This document shows positions 1 through 8,960 of a stretch of DNA of 64,000 nucleotides, in pieces. The notes beneath the pieces are model-generated. The model did no database searches. It saw nothing but the letters and a program-made list of their open reading frames with translations, and had not been told where the DNA came from. This DNA comes from Rhizobium laguerreae. GTDB taxonomy: Bacteria > Pseudomonadota > Alphaproteobacteria > Rhizobiales > Rhizobiaceae. The first letter of the stretch is position 1. Each line of letters starts with the position of its first letter. The position numbers and the translations under genes are program-made. The DNA lies in the NCBI RefSeq assembly GCF_002008165.1, contig NZ_MRDM01000029.1, positions 451,702-515,701 on the forward strand, in the 5' to 3' direction.

Positions 1-2
1 AC

Positions 3-599
3 CGCAAGGACATGGTGCTGAAAGCCGTCAGCCTCGTCTTCATCGCCCTGCTTCCCATTCCCTATTACATTCTGGCCTTCGTGCTTCTGATTGTCTTCGG
101 CTATCTCTGGCCGGTGCTGCCGATCAATGGCGGCTACGAGATGAACGCCAATCTGGACCTCTCCTTTGCGCTGGTCTTCGATATCCTGAAACACTCGATC
201 CTGCCGGCCTTGTCGCTGATCCTGGTCGGCGCCGGCAGCTGGCTGATCGGCATGCGCGCGCTCGTTTCCAACATCATCACCGAGGATTACGTCGTCTTCG
301 CCGAGCTCGGCGGCGTTCCGAAGCGAAAGATCCTGCGCTCCTATATCGCCCGCAATGCCATGGTGCCGCAGTTCACCGGGCTTGCCATGTCGCTCGGCGC
401 GATCTTCAACGGCACGGTCATTACCGAAATCGTCTTCGGTTATCCGGGCATCGGCAACCTGCTGATCGAAGCGGTGCATGCCGGCGATTACAGCCTGGTG
501 CTCGGCCTCAGCGCATTGTCGATCGTCGGCGTCGCCGCCGCAGTGTTCATCATCGACATTCTGAGCCCGCTGATCGACCCGCGCATCAAGGTGGAATAG
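3..599 (+). CDS. ABC transporter permease, DppB type (5' end outside window)
   Basis: Inner-membrane permease of a peptide/oligosaccharide (PepT-family) ABC importer. The reading frame is already open at base 3, so the ATG at position 12 is internal and the N-terminal part of a protein of about 310-340 aa lies upstream. Several hydrophobic segments are visible, and the cytoplasmic loop carries the EAA-type motif (AELGGVPKRKI, near bases 300-335) that contacts the ATPase. It is followed 3 bp later by a second permease and then two ATPases, the standard dpp/opp order. The substrate cannot be told because the binding protein is not in the window. Confidence 0.9.
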   Translation, partial: RKDMVLKAVSLVFIALLPIPYYILAFVLLIVFGYLWPVLPINGGYEMNANLDLSFALVFDILKHSILPALSLILVGAGSWLIGMRALVSNIITEDYVVFAELGGVPKRKILRSYIARNAMVPQFTGLAMSLGAIFNGTVITEIVFGYPGIGNLLIEAVHAGDYSLVLGLSALSIVGVAAAVFIIDILSPLIDPRIKVE

Positions 600-602
600 A
601 GC

Positions 603-1460
603 ATGTTTACGATCGTCCGCGACCTCGCGCGCCAGAATATGGAATTCCTCAGCGGCCTGCTGCTCTTTGCCGTCATCGTCGGATTGATAGTGGTGTCCTA
701 TTTCTCGCCTTACAGCGCGACCGACATCTATCTTCTGCCGCCCGACATGCCGCCCGATGGCGAATATTGGCTCGGCACGACATCGCGCGGCCAGGACGTT
801 TTCTGGCAATTGACGACTGCCCTCAGGAACACCTTGTTTTTCGGCATCGGCGTCGCCTTCATCTCACGCATCATCTCGCTGGTCGTCGGCCTCGTCGCCG
901 GTTATGCCGGCGGCGCCGTCGACCGGGTGCTGATGGCCATCAACGACAGCGTCATGGTCATCCCGCAATTTCCGCTGCTGATCCTGTTCTATTTTGTGCT
1001 GAAGGACAGCATGACCTGGACGGCGCTGATCCTCATCATGGCCTCGCTCGGCTGGTCCTATGACGCGCGCCTCATCCGCTCGGTGGCGATCAGCCTGAAG
1101 ACCAGATCCTTCACCACCCAGAGCGTCTATTCCGGCATGAGCATGCGCAAGATCCTCGTCGAGGAGCACCTGCCCTATGTTCTGCCGATCGTCTTTGCCA
1201 CCACGATGAACAACATGATCTGGTCGATCGGCATGGAGATCACCCTGTCGGTGCTCGGCTTCACAGATATCGAGACGCCGACCATGGGCATGATGATCTA
1301 TTGGGCCAATGCCCATTCGGCGCTGATATCAGGCATATGGTGGTGGGTGGCCGCCCCCGTCGCCGTCATCGTCGTCCTCTTCCTGGCGCTCTTCCTGCTG
1401 TCCATGTCGATGAACGAATACAATGATCCGCGCAGCCGGCTGAACCGGATGGGAAGTTAG
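603..1460 (+). CDS. ABC transporter permease, DppC type
   Basis: Second permease of the same importer, 285 aa. It has the DppC architecture: an N-terminal membrane anchor (about residues 17-35), a periplasmic stretch containing the typical sequence YWLGTTSRGQDVFWQ, then a five- to six-helix permease core. The EAA-like loop is near residues 175-195 (YSGMSMRKILVEEHLPYVLP). The ATG lies 3 bp after the upstream stop and the downstream ATPase starts 1 bp after its stop, so translation is probably coupled. Confidence 0.92.
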   Translation: MFTIVRDLARQNMEFLSGLLLFAVIVGLIVVSYFSPYSATDIYLLPPDMPPDGEYWLGTTSRGQDVFWQLTTALRNTLFFGIGVAFISRIISLVVGLVAGYAGGAVDRVLMAINDSVMVIPQFPLLILFYFVLKDSMTWTALILIMASLGWSYDARLIRSVAISLKTRSFTTQSVYSGMSMRKILVEEHLPYVLPIVFATTMNNMIWSIGMEITLSVLGFTDIETPTMGMMIYWANAHSALISGIWWWVAAPVAVIVVLFLALFLLSMSMNEYNDPRSRLNRMGS

Positions 1461-1461
1461 T

Positions 1462-2451
1462 ATGGATCCTTTGGTCGAAATTGAGAATCTGAAAGCCTAT
1501 TACCGTGCCTTCCTCTTTGGCGTCGATCGCGAGGTGCGTGCTGTCGACGATATCAGCCTGACCATCGCCCGCGGTGAGGTCTACGGCGTCGCCGGTGAAT
1601 CGAGCAGCGGCAAGACCACCCTGATCAAGACCATCGCCGGCGCAATCCGGCCGCCGCTGCGGGTCGTGTCCGGTAAAGTGACATTCCATTTCGACGGCGG
1701 CACCCAGGATATCTACGCGATGAAGCCGGAGGATCGGCTGGCGCTGCGCTGGAAGCATCTGTCCTATATCATGCAGGGCTCGATGAATGTGCTCAATCCA
1801 GTGCGCCGGATCCGGCATTCCTTCACCGATTTCGCCTTTCGCCACATGAAGGTCAGCGGCCCGGTGTTTTTCGAAAGGGTCGCCACCCATCTGCAGCGGC
1901 TGAAGCTCGATCCGCATCTGCTCGACGCCTATCCCCACGAACTCTCCGGCGGCATGCGCCAGCGCATGACCATTGCGCTGGCCACCATCCTGACGCCCGA
2001 ATTCATCATCGCCGACGAACCGACGACCGCGCTCGACGTCATCGTTCAGCGCGACGTGCTGTCGATGATCCGCGAAATCCAGCGCGAGATGGGCTCGTCC
2101 TTCCTGTTCGTCACCCATGATATGGGGGTTCACGCGACGGTCTCCGACCGCATCGGCATCGTCTATGCCGGGCGTCTTGTCGAGGAAGCGCCGACCCCCA
2201 AGCTCTTCAGCAAACCGCTCCACCCCTATACGCAGCACCTCGTCGGCAGCCTGCCGCGGATCGGCGATGCGACGGCCCGCCCTTCGCTCGAGGGCCGCCC
2301 CCCCAACCTCGCCATGCCGCCGGAAGGCTGCCGGTTCCACCCGCGCTGTCCGAAGCGCATGGAGATCTGCTCGCAGAAGGTTCCGCCGCTCGTCACCGTC
2401 GAGCCGGGGCGGCGGGTGGCGTGTTTTGCCGTTACGGGAGATCCGGTTTGA
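1462..2451 (+). CDS. ABC transporter ATP-binding protein, DppD type
   Basis: Cytoplasmic ATPase, 329 aa. It shows a Walker A GESSSGKTT near residue 47, the signature LSGGMRQRM, Walker B FIIADEPTTALD and a switch histidine in FVTHDM. The C-terminal oligopeptide-transporter extension has the cysteine pattern of this subfamily (GCRFHPRCPKRMEIC). Walker A has Ser where Gly is more usual (GESSSGK instead of GESGSGK), a tolerated change. The stop overlaps the start of the next ATPase. Confidence 0.92.
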   Translation: MDPLVEIENLKAYYRAFLFGVDREVRAVDDISLTIARGEVYGVAGESSSGKTTLIKTIAGAIRPPLRVVSGKVTFHFDGGTQDIYAMKPEDRLALRWKHLSYIMQGSMNVLNPVRRIRHSFTDFAFRHMKVSGPVFFERVATHLQRLKLDPHLLDAYPHELSGGMRQRMTIALATILTPEFIIADEPTTALDVIVQRDVLSMIREIQREMGSSFLFVTHDMGVHATVSDRIGIVYAGRLVEEAPTPKLFSKPLHPYTQHLVGSLPRIGDATARPSLEGRPPNLAMPPEGCRFHPRCPKRMEICSQKVPPLVTVEPGRRVACFAVTGDPV

Positions 2452-3248
2452 GCGCTCTTCTTAGCCTCTCGCATGTCACCAAAGTTTACCGCCAGGGCGG
2501 CATGCTTGGCCGGCGTCTGATCACGGCGGTCAAGGACGTCAGCTTCGAACTGGGAGCGGAGCCGGAGATCCTCTCGATCGTCGGCGAATCTGGATCGGGA
2601 AAATCGACGATCGCGGCGATGATCCTCGGGCAGACCGAACCAACCGAAGGAGAGCTTCAATTCAGCGGCAAGACCGTCGCCATTCATAGCCGATCCGAGC
2701 GCAAGGCTTTCATGAAGGAGGTCCAGCCGGTTCTGCAGAACCCCTTCGAAGCCTTCAATCCGCTGAAACGTGTCGATCGTTATCTCTTTGAGACGGCCCG
2801 CAATTTTTCGTTCTCGGGAAAACGGCCGGACCGAGAGCAGGCAGAGCGGATGGCGGATGCCGCCCTCGTCCATGTCGGCCTGACCCTTGAAGAAGTGAAA
2901 GGCCGGTTTCCCCACGAATTGTCGGGCGGCCAGCTTCAGCGCGTTGCCATCGCCCGCGCGTTGATCCCGCAACCCCGCCTGCTGGTGGCCGACGAACCGG
3001 TCTCGATGGTCGACGCCTCGCTGCGCATGGCGATCGTCAATCTCTTTAGCCGCCTGAAAAACGAGCTTGGCCTTTCCATCGTCTACATCACCCACGACCT
3101 CGCCACCGCCTATTACATCAGCGACAACATCATTATCATGCGCAAAGGTGAAATCGTCGAGCGGGGACAGGCGCGAGCGGTGTTGGATGATCCGCAGCAT
3201 GAGTATTCGCGGGCACTGAAGGATGCGGTGCTGGCGGCGGATTTTTAG
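2448..3248 (+). CDS. ABC transporter ATP-binding protein, DppF type
   Basis: Second ATPase of the importer, 266 aa with the chosen start. Motifs: Walker A GESGSGKST, signature LSGGQLQRVAIARAL, Walker B LLVADEPVSMVD, H-loop YITHDL. I place the start at the TTG at 2448, which overlaps the TGA of the preceding gene and gives the usual N-terminus just before SLSHVTKVY. A GTG at 2421 would add nine residues and overlap more deeply. It is shorter than most DppF proteins because it lacks the C-terminal extension. It ends the operon; no clear terminator hairpin was seen. Confidence 0.9.
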   Translation: MSALLSLSHVTKVYRQGGMLGRRLITAVKDVSFELGAEPEILSIVGESGSGKSTIAAMILGQTEPTEGELQFSGKTVAIHSRSERKAFMKEVQPVLQNPFEAFNPLKRVDRYLFETARNFSFSGKRPDREQAERMADAALVHVGLTLEEVKGRFPHELSGGQLQRVAIARALIPQPRLLVADEPVSMVDASLRMAIVNLFSRLKNELGLSIVYITHDLATAYYISDNIIIMRKGEIVERGQARAVLDDPQHEYSRALKDAVLAADF

Positions 3249-3717
3249 TGCGGCGACGTAATTGCTGCGAAAGGGTGAGGGTAATTGCTCCGCTTCGATG
3301 GGCGCCTCAATTTCATCTGTTTGCGTGGTTCTGCGCGATAACTGCGGTCGGCAAGGCGGAGGGGCCTGTTGGATAGGCTCGACGTCATCAGCCTGATGAA
3401 GCCGGCTCGCTTCAGTTTCTCCGCAAGTCCAAGGCGCGACCAAAGCGCATTTCGATCGCACTGACGATATCCTTTTCCTCCGCGAGTTGAGAGACGGCCC
3501 TCGGGAACATCCATTCCTACGGCGAGCTGCTGTTTGCCCGTTATCGGCCGATTATTGCGACAAAGTTGCGCTGTTATGCGACCCGGAATTTGCCGGATTG
3601 TTTGCAAAATAGGATAGATGAGGCAAGCCGTTCTCATCACCCCGATGAATCGATCAGCCATAACCGATTCATAAATGTCGTTGGACGTCGCCGCCTACTC
3701 TTTGCGATCTTGCCGGC
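3249..3717. other. Intergenic stretch, no gene recognised
   Basis: About 470 bp between the ABC operon and the WGR gene. A 138-codon minus-strand reading frame covers most of it, but it is rich in Arg, Ser and Pro, resembles no family I know and has no ribosome binding site. I see no terminator with a T-run and no known regulatory site. Confidence 0.5.
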
Positions 3718-3963
3718 ATGACACTTCAGCCCTTTCACCTCTACATCGAACGCAGAGAGCCTGACAAAAACATGGCACGCTTTTATGCGCTGTCGATCGA
3801 GCCGAACCTCTTTGGCGGCACCTCGCTCGTCCGCAGCTGGGGACGCATCGGCAGCCGCGGGCAGCAGAAGATCCATGTCTTCGATAGCGAGTTAAAAGCA
3901 TTCGATCTCCTGCTCACTCTTTTGCGCAGGAAGCACTCGCGAGGCTATCTGCTGCTGCGGTAA
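3718..3963 (+). CDS. WGR domain protein
   Basis: Protein of 81 aa consisting almost wholly of a WGR domain, with the diagnostic SLVRSWGRIGSRGQQK at about residues 37-52. WGR domains occur in PARPs and in bacterial proteins, where they are thought to bind nucleic acid; stand-alone versions of about 80 aa are common in rhizobia and of unknown function. The start could also be the Met 18 residues later (MARFYALSIE), which would give just the domain. It is convergent with ardC, 37 bp apart. No catalytic domain is fused to it. Confidence 0.85.
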   Translation: MTLQPFHLYIERREPDKNMARFYALSIEPNLFGGTSLVRSWGRIGSRGQQKIHVFDSELKAFDLLLTLLRRKHSRGYLLLR

Positions 3964-4000
3964 GCCGCGTCTCTCATGGCCAATTGAAAGAAGAGACGGC

Positions 4001-4921
4001 TTACCCCGCCTCCTCCTCTTCGAGTTCCGGCTGCAAGGAATGCAGGTAGTCGACGGCGCGCTGCGCATGTGCTGCCGCCGAGAAGATGGCGCGCTTGTCG
4101 TTGCCCAGAACCTTCAGCCAGCCATCTAGATAGCTTGCGTGGTCGGGGCGTGGTTCGAGCTCTGGGACAATGCCGAGATCGGCGCAGAGAAACGCGCTGC
4201 CGAGTTCGGCGACAAGCTCTTCGCGGGCCCGATCGCTCCTATCTTTCGCGTAGCGGCTGAGATCCCGATCAAGCCGTCGCGGTGCCCCAGTCCAGTGGGT
4301 GATCTCGTGGCTGAGGACGGCGACATAGGCGGCGTCGTCCCTGAAGGCATCCAGGCATGGCATCTGGATGTAGTCACGCTGAGCGGCATAGTAGGCAGCC
4401 GATCCTCCGTGCCGGATCAGGGCGCCGGTATTGGCAAGGAAGCGGCCGGCATCGCCAATGCGGCTCATCGGATCCTGGACAGGTGCGACGTCGTCAAAGC
4501 GGCCATTAAGGCCGGCGATCTGATCGGTGTTGAACACCGTGTAAGCTTTGAGGAACGGGATATCCTGTTCGATCTCGGTGCCCGTCTCGGTCGTCTCGGT
4601 GCGGATGAACGAACTGGCGAAGACGACGGTTGTTCCGGTTTCGCCCTTGCGGACGGCGCCGCCGAGTTCGATTGCCTGGCGAAACGTCATCCACCTCGAC
4701 GAGGCAAAGCCGCGGGCGATGGCTTCGGACCAGAGGAGCAGGACGTTGATCCCGGTGTAGGGTTGGCCGTTATGGCGCAGTGGCCGGCTGACCTCGGCTG
4801 TCGCATGTCCCGTCGTCCAGGGTTTGGTCCATGGCCGCACACCCTGTTGGAGATCGGCGATGATCTTGCCGGTGATGCGGCTGTAGACATCGGATCGTTG
4901 ATTGGATTGTTGCCTGCTCAT
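4001..4921 (-). CDS. ardC: ArdC-family anti-restriction protein (zincin-like)
   Basis: Protein of 306 aa with the two-part ArdC architecture: an N-terminal ssDNA-binding domain (about 1-130, with QGVRPWTKPW and YTGINVLLLW) and a C-terminal metallopeptidase-like domain with HEITH at residues 205-209, followed by the WTGAPRRLDRD stretch typical of the family. ArdC proteins are known from conjugative plasmids and islands, where they protect incoming DNA from restriction. The start is the Met of MSRQQSNQ; a longer frame upstream has no supporting composition. The neighbourhood has no conjugation genes, so this may be a stranded relic of a mobile element. Confidence 0.9.
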   Translation of the reverse strand: MSRQQSNQRSDVYSRITGKIIADLQQGVRPWTKPWTTGHATAEVSRPLRHNGQPYTGINVLLLWSEAIARGFASSRWMTFRQAIELGGAVRKGETGTTVVFASSFIRTETTETGTEIEQDIPFLKAYTVFNTDQIAGLNGRFDDVAPVQDPMSRIGDAGRFLANTGALIRHGGSAAYYAAQRDYIQMPCLDAFRDDAAYVAVLSHEITHWTGAPRRLDRDLSRYAKDRSDRAREELVAELGSAFLCADLGIVPELEPRPDHASYLDGWLKVLGNDKRAIFSAAAHAQRAVDYLHSLQPELEEEEAG

Positions 4922-5543
4922 GTCTGAACCTCCGTTTCGAGGTCGCGGCCATCGCGACCTGCTACGGCGGTCCGAAAGCCGGGCTGCAAGTGCTGTCTGC
5001 ACCCGCAGGGCCGCAACGCAGTGGAGGACGGCAAAGCCGTTGCCGGCGGCGTGAGCCTGGCAGGACCAAAAGCCGGGGCAGGACGCGATGGCCGCAATTC
5101 AAGTGGAAGGTTTAGACGGAGGCGGACATGGCAAATCCGCGAGCCGTTATGCGGTCGCTAGGATGGCTCATGAACTGCAGCGAACATGGCTCAGTTGGGT
5201 AAACGCGCAAGTGAGCGAGCGGGTTGTGGGCGATGCGATCGCGCGAGGGGGGGCGACGCGAAGAACGAATGCCTAACGGCAGTAAAGGTACGGCTCACCA
5301 AATAGATCCAGCTAATTGGCTTGAAGGAAACAGAACTGCGTAACTAGTCTAGTGGATGACTGCGCTGAGGACCTGGCGGAACGCTTGCGCCGCCAACTGG
5401 AGCTCTTCGCCGCCGGCCGCTTTCTCCAGGACGGATCATCAATCCATTTACGATTTGTGGTTTAACGCAACCAGTGTAGAATCGGGTTTATGCTCTGAAT
5501 TTCTCAAAGTCATTTTTAAGCCGCCCCGCGACCTCTGCTCTCC
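4922..5543. other. Intergenic stretch with a possible gene remnant
   Basis: About 620 bp without a convincing gene. A 37-codon open stretch at 5352-5465 (GTG start; DDCAEDLAERLRRQLELF and onward) has protein-like composition and could be the leftover of a lost gene, but I cannot name a family. The last 80 bp before the next gene are AT-rich and are the likely promoter for it. Confidence 0.4.
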
Positions 5544-6455
5544 ATGATGAAATCATCCCTTAACCATATGCCCCTTCGCAAACAGCGAGAACTCGGACGA
5601 GTTCTCAAGATTCTCCATGAGGAATTCCAGGATGCGCTGAAGGAAGGCACGGCTGATTTTAAGAAGCGCGGCCGGATCCTGAAGATCGTCCTATTCGGCT
5701 CCTACGCCAAGGGCGGATGGGTCGATGAACCTTTCACGATGAAGGGTTATCGCTCGGACTTCGATCTGCTGATCATCGTCAACGATCGCAAGCTCTGCGA
5801 TTTCGCCGAATACTGGTATAAGGCGGCTGACCGCCTGATCCACGATAAGTCGATCGAAACGCCGGTAAGCTTCATCGTTCATTCCAGGCGGGAGGTGAAC
5901 ACCTATCTCAAGGAAGGTCAGTATTTCTTCTCCGACATTCGCAAGGAAGGCATCGTCCTTTACGAATTGGATGATGAGCCGCTTGCTGAGCCGCAGGCGC
6001 TTTCGCCGGCCGATCGGTTGCGGCTAGCGAGGGTCCACTTTGAACATCGGTTCAGGAGTGCCTCGAAGCTCCACAAGCTATCGATGTTCTGCATGGCTGA
6101 GAAGGACTACAATGAAGCCGCGTTCATCATGCATCAATCGCTCGAACAAGCCTACTCTTGCGTCCTGCTGACCCTGACCAATTATGGCCCACCATCTCAC
6201 AACATCAAGTTCCTACGCTCGCTCGCCGAGGAACAGGACCGCCGTCTGGCGGAGGCCTTTCCTCGCGATCAGCACAAAGAACGTGCCTGGTTCAACACGC
6301 TGAACGAAGCCTACGTGAAGGCACGGTATTCCGTGCATTTCGAGATCACCGACGAAGCGCTTCTTTGGCTTGGGGAGCGAACGGCAAAGCTACTTGAGTT
6401 GGTCAAAACCGTATGCTCCGAGCATTTGGAAAAGCTTGAGCGAAATAATATCTAG
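5544..6455 (+). CDS. Nucleotidyltransferase-HEPN fusion protein
   Basis: Protein of 303 aa. The N-terminal half is a MNT-type nucleotidyltransferase with GSYAKG (residues 52-57) and the metal-binding SDFDLL (Asp72, Asp74). The C-terminal half (about 150-300) is a HEPN domain with the helix LARVHFEHRFRSASKLHKL. MNT and HEPN are usually separate antitoxin and toxin genes, the MNT enzyme inactivating the HEPN ribonuclease; here they are one polypeptide. The expected RNase motif (Arg, 4-6 residues, His) is not clear: the nearest match, RYSVH, has only three residues between, so the HEPN part may be inactive as a nuclease. Base composition is more AT-rich than in neighbouring genes, suggesting transfer. 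Confidence 0.85.
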   Translation: MMKSSLNHMPLRKQRELGRVLKILHEEFQDALKEGTADFKKRGRILKIVLFGSYAKGGWVDEPFTMKGYRSDFDLLIIVNDRKLCDFAEYWYKAADRLIHDKSIETPVSFIVHSRREVNTYLKEGQYFFSDIRKEGIVLYELDDEPLAEPQALSPADRLRLARVHFEHRFRSASKLHKLSMFCMAEKDYNEAAFIMHQSLEQAYSCVLLTLTNYGPPSHNIKFLRSLAEEQDRRLAEAFPRDQHKERAWFNTLNEAYVKARYSVHFEITDEALLWLGERTAKLLELVKTVCSEHLEKLERNNI

Positions 6456-6658
6456 CTGTTGTCAGCGAACCTGCCCGAGCCTCTAGGATGCGGTTCCACG
6501 ACCGAACAAGTCCAGAGAGAGTATGTCGCCGGTCGTCTTGGAAGAAGTGGAAGCTGCCGCCCGCAATTTGCCTTCTGAAGGTCTGGTACAAACTTTCAAT
6601 TGACCGTTTCCGATGGCGAGGCGACACTCGCAAGCTGCAGCGAGGCAGGAGGAAAACG

Positions 6659-6958
6659 ATGGACGATACAGACCGCTGGCGCGACATGGCAAGTGCACCG
6701 CGAGACGGTAGCCGGATCCTCGTCACGATTCGCCCGTCCGAACAGGGGCCGGCGGAAGTTGACCTCGCCTATTGGTCGAATGGCGATCAGTTCGCTGGAG
6801 AAGGCTGGCGCGCATCTGATTCCTCGCCAGGGCATATCATCGAGTACGCCGAGCCGGAATTGAAGTGTTGGATGCCGATGCCCTCGGCCAATCGCACCTC
6901 GATGCCCTCCCCCTGGGAAGGCGACGATGACCAGGAGCTTTACGGGTCGGGGATTTGA
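6659..6958 (+). CDS. Small protein resembling phage-type DUF551
   Basis: Protein of 99 aa starting at an ATG behind a strong ribosome binding site (AGGAGGAAAACG). The opening WRDMASAPRDGSRILVTI and the later CWMPMP follow the pattern of DUF551-like proteins, which are frequent in phages and prophages and have no known function. A longer frame begins upstream at 6488 but has no RBS and poor composition. No phage structural or replication genes are near it. Confidence 0.65.
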   Translation: MDDTDRWRDMASAPRDGSRILVTIRPSEQGPAEVDLAYWSNGDQFAGEGWRASDSSPGHIIEYAEPELKCWMPMPSANRTSMPSPWEGDDDQELYGSGI

Positions 6959-7082
6959 TGGATCGCGCGCGGTACCACTAGTTCCTGCCTCAGCGACCAG
7001 GTCCAGATTATCGTCGGCCACGACTGCGGCGCGACGAAGTCGCCTGATCAAATTGAGGTTCAACTGGATAGCTTTCGTTTTT

Positions 7083-7130
7083 ATGCATGTCGTTGGCCGG
7101 AACCGCTGCACGCTTCCGGGCGACATGCAT
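7083..7130. repeat. Rhizobial intergenic palindromic element
   Basis: Imperfect long hairpin: ATGCATGTCG (7083-7092) pairs with CGACATGCAT (7121-7130), and inside it CCGGAA pairs with TTCCGG around a CCGCTGCACGC loop. I recognise this general form as a palindromic element scattered between genes in Rhizobium genomes. It lies just past the 3' end of the GGDEF gene and may act as its terminator. Confidence 0.65.
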
Positions 7131-7137
7131 TAAGCAC

Positions 7138-7973
7138 CTACGCTGCGCGCACCTTGTCCCGGCCGCTTAATTTGGCAGCATAGAGTGCCTGATCGGCGCG
7201 TCGATAAAGGTCCGAAGCGCTGTCTGAGGGGGCACAGGCGGCAATGCCGGCAGAACACGTGTAGCTGAAGTCGGGCGAGTCAGGCAGAGGCCGGGAGAAG
7301 CGGATCACCGTCAGCATACGCTCGACCATGGCAATGGCGTCCTCCGGCCCGGTTGCCGGCATCACCAGAACGAACTCCTCGCCGCCGACCCGCCCAAAAC
7401 AATCGTTGCGGCGAACATTCTGATGAATGCGATGGGCAAAGTCGCGCAACACGAGATCCCCGGCGTGGTGACCGAGCCGATCGTTGATGTGTTTGAAATT
7501 GTCGATGTCGAATACGGCAAGGCAGCCGTTGCTTCCATGCTCGGGGGCCGCCAGCATGTCGTCGACTCGGCCCATCACAAAGCGGCGGTTGTCGCTCGCT
7601 ATGCACAACATCCAGCCGTTCTTCTGGACTGCCTCGGTCATCCAGAACCACCGGCCATCGTAGAGGTCCGTCTCGAAAGCGCGATAGCCGATCTTGCCGC
7701 GGCGTGACTGCGTCGACCGCAGCCATTCGTCGAAACTGCTCGTCCGGATGACGGTGCCTCGCGCGAGCTCGAAATTCGCCGCATGAGATCCGGCCAGAGC
7801 GGCGTTTCATCCGGCTCGATGAAATAGACCGAACGAAAGGCGCTGTTGGCGTATTGCAGCAGGTCGTGGCTGTCATAGACCGCAATCAGCGTTTCGGTGT
7901 GTTCAGCAAGGTGCAGAAGCTGTTCGAATATCTCGTCCATACCGAACCCTGTCTGGTTGCCTTGGTATGACAT
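7138..7973 (-). pseudogene. PAS-GGDEF diguanylate cyclase, split by a frameshift
   Basis: One gene in two frames. From the ATG at 7973 an N-terminal PAS-like domain reads through AEHTETLIAVYDSHDLLQYA and LWPDLMRR. Near 7776-7778 the frame must change by one base to continue as NFELARGTVIRTSSFDEWLR and into the cyclase domain, which has a full GGEEF active site (FGRVGGEEFVLVMP) and ends at 7138. The cyclase would make cyclic di-GMP from GTP under PAS control. The simplest explanation is a one-base deletion, or a sequencing error; everything else in the gene is intact. A GGDEF-only protein could start at the ATG at 7641. Confidence 0.8.
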
Positions 7974-8144
7974 GGCATAGAAAGCTTATGAGAAAAGAGC
8001 CAGTCCGCAAGCAAAGGCGCCTCAAGTGATTACGCAAACGTCAACAAGCGGCGTTTTTCAATCGTGATTGGACAACGGCTTCGACCTGAGCGACGCTGTG
8101 TTTGGGAGGCGGACCATCTATTTTTCCGAAGATAGGAGGCCGAA

Positions 8145-8579
8145 ATGGAACAGTACGCATTAGACCAGCTGAAAAGCATCGCAACTGTCAGCCCGACCTG
8201 CAAGCGTCTTGAAATGACACGGCGCGAACGGCTTGAACAGTGGGCCGAAAGTCTCGAACACAGCCCCAGGCCGTTCCTCAAGACACTTCACGAAACCGAA
8301 TATCAACCGATTGCCGATCGGCTTGCTCTCAGGGATGACGGCACCCCGATCTCCGTTGCATTCGCTGATCCCATGCTGCGGGCGGCAGGAATGGAAAATG
8401 ACAGCTATGGAGAGGCCAAGCGGTTCTTCGAACTCAGCGATGAGCAATTGCATGATCTTGTGTGCTTCTGCCATTTCGGTGAACGCGTCAGCGCGGCAGT
8501 CGTCGCTCGCCGTTTGCGAAAGATGTCAGGCTCCAAACCAGACGGGTTCTTCGCTCAGCTTCGTGCGTGGTTTGCCTGA
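8145..8579 (+). CDS. Hypothetical protein, 144 aa
   Basis: Soluble protein with no signal peptide or membrane helix. The ATG has a good ribosome binding site (GATAGGAGGCCGAA). Composition fits a real rhizobial gene, with short helical segments (RRERLEQWAESLEH, FFELSDEQLHDLVCF). I do not recognise the family. It stands alone between the broken cyclase gene and a hairpin at 8698. Confidence 0.7.
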   Translation: MEQYALDQLKSIATVSPTCKRLEMTRRERLEQWAESLEHSPRPFLKTLHETEYQPIADRLALRDDGTPISVAFADPMLRAAGMENDSYGEAKRFFELSDEQLHDLVCFCHFGERVSAAVVARRLRKMSGSKPDGFFAQLRAWFA

Positions 8580-8960
8580 TTGAGGCCAAAGGCCACCATC
8601 TGACGTGCTAGTCGGGGATGCATCGATCCCCGTCGGGTCGTTGCTCCTGCGGCATCGACTATCGCTGACATTTTGAGGGGGCAGATTTCTGAAGCGGCTG
8701 GTTCCTGCTGGTCAGCAGGAACCAGGTTTTCTGCGCTGGCCGACCACGCCCCTAAGAACTTGGGTCAGGGCGTTCACCAGCAGCACCCACATCTATGGGG
8801 AAAGATGCCACGCCGAGTGACTAGTCAGGGAGACGCTTGAAGAGGCCATATCGCTACTTTGCCGCCAGCTAACCACGCGCTTGCCATTGTAGGTAATTTA
8901 ACGGAAAATCCCCGGCGTGGCCCTTGAGGCCTGGGCAGTCTGCCATGATCGGAGAACGCC
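8580..8960. other. Intergenic stretch with two inverted repeats
   Basis: About 380 bp with no gene. It contains a 7-bp inverted repeat (CGGGGAT at 8613-8619, ATCCCCG at 8626-8632) and the stronger hairpin listed separately at 8698-8725. The end supplies the promoter and RBS of the small lipoprotein gene. Confidence 0.5.
8698..8730 (+). terminator. Strong hairpin, probable terminator
   Basis: CTGGTTCCTGCTG (8698-8710) is followed after two bases by its exact reverse complement (8713-8725) and then GTTTT. A 12-bp stem with a four-base loop can form. It lies about 120 bp after the gene ending at 8579 and ahead of the lipoprotein gene. Confidence 0.5.

Noticed and set aside
2421..2447. GTG at 2421 as start of the second ATPase
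   Set aside because: It would overlap the upstream gene by 31 bp, while TTG 2448 overlaps its stop by 4 bp, the pattern typical of coupled genes.
3245..3661. 138-codon minus-strand frame after the first ABC operon
   Set aside because: Arg/Ser/Pro-rich, no RBS, no family resemblance; likely a chance frame.
6488..6658. N-terminal extension of the DUF551-like protein
   Set aside because: A strong RBS and the family start point lie at 6659; the extension is Arg/Trp/Lys-rich.
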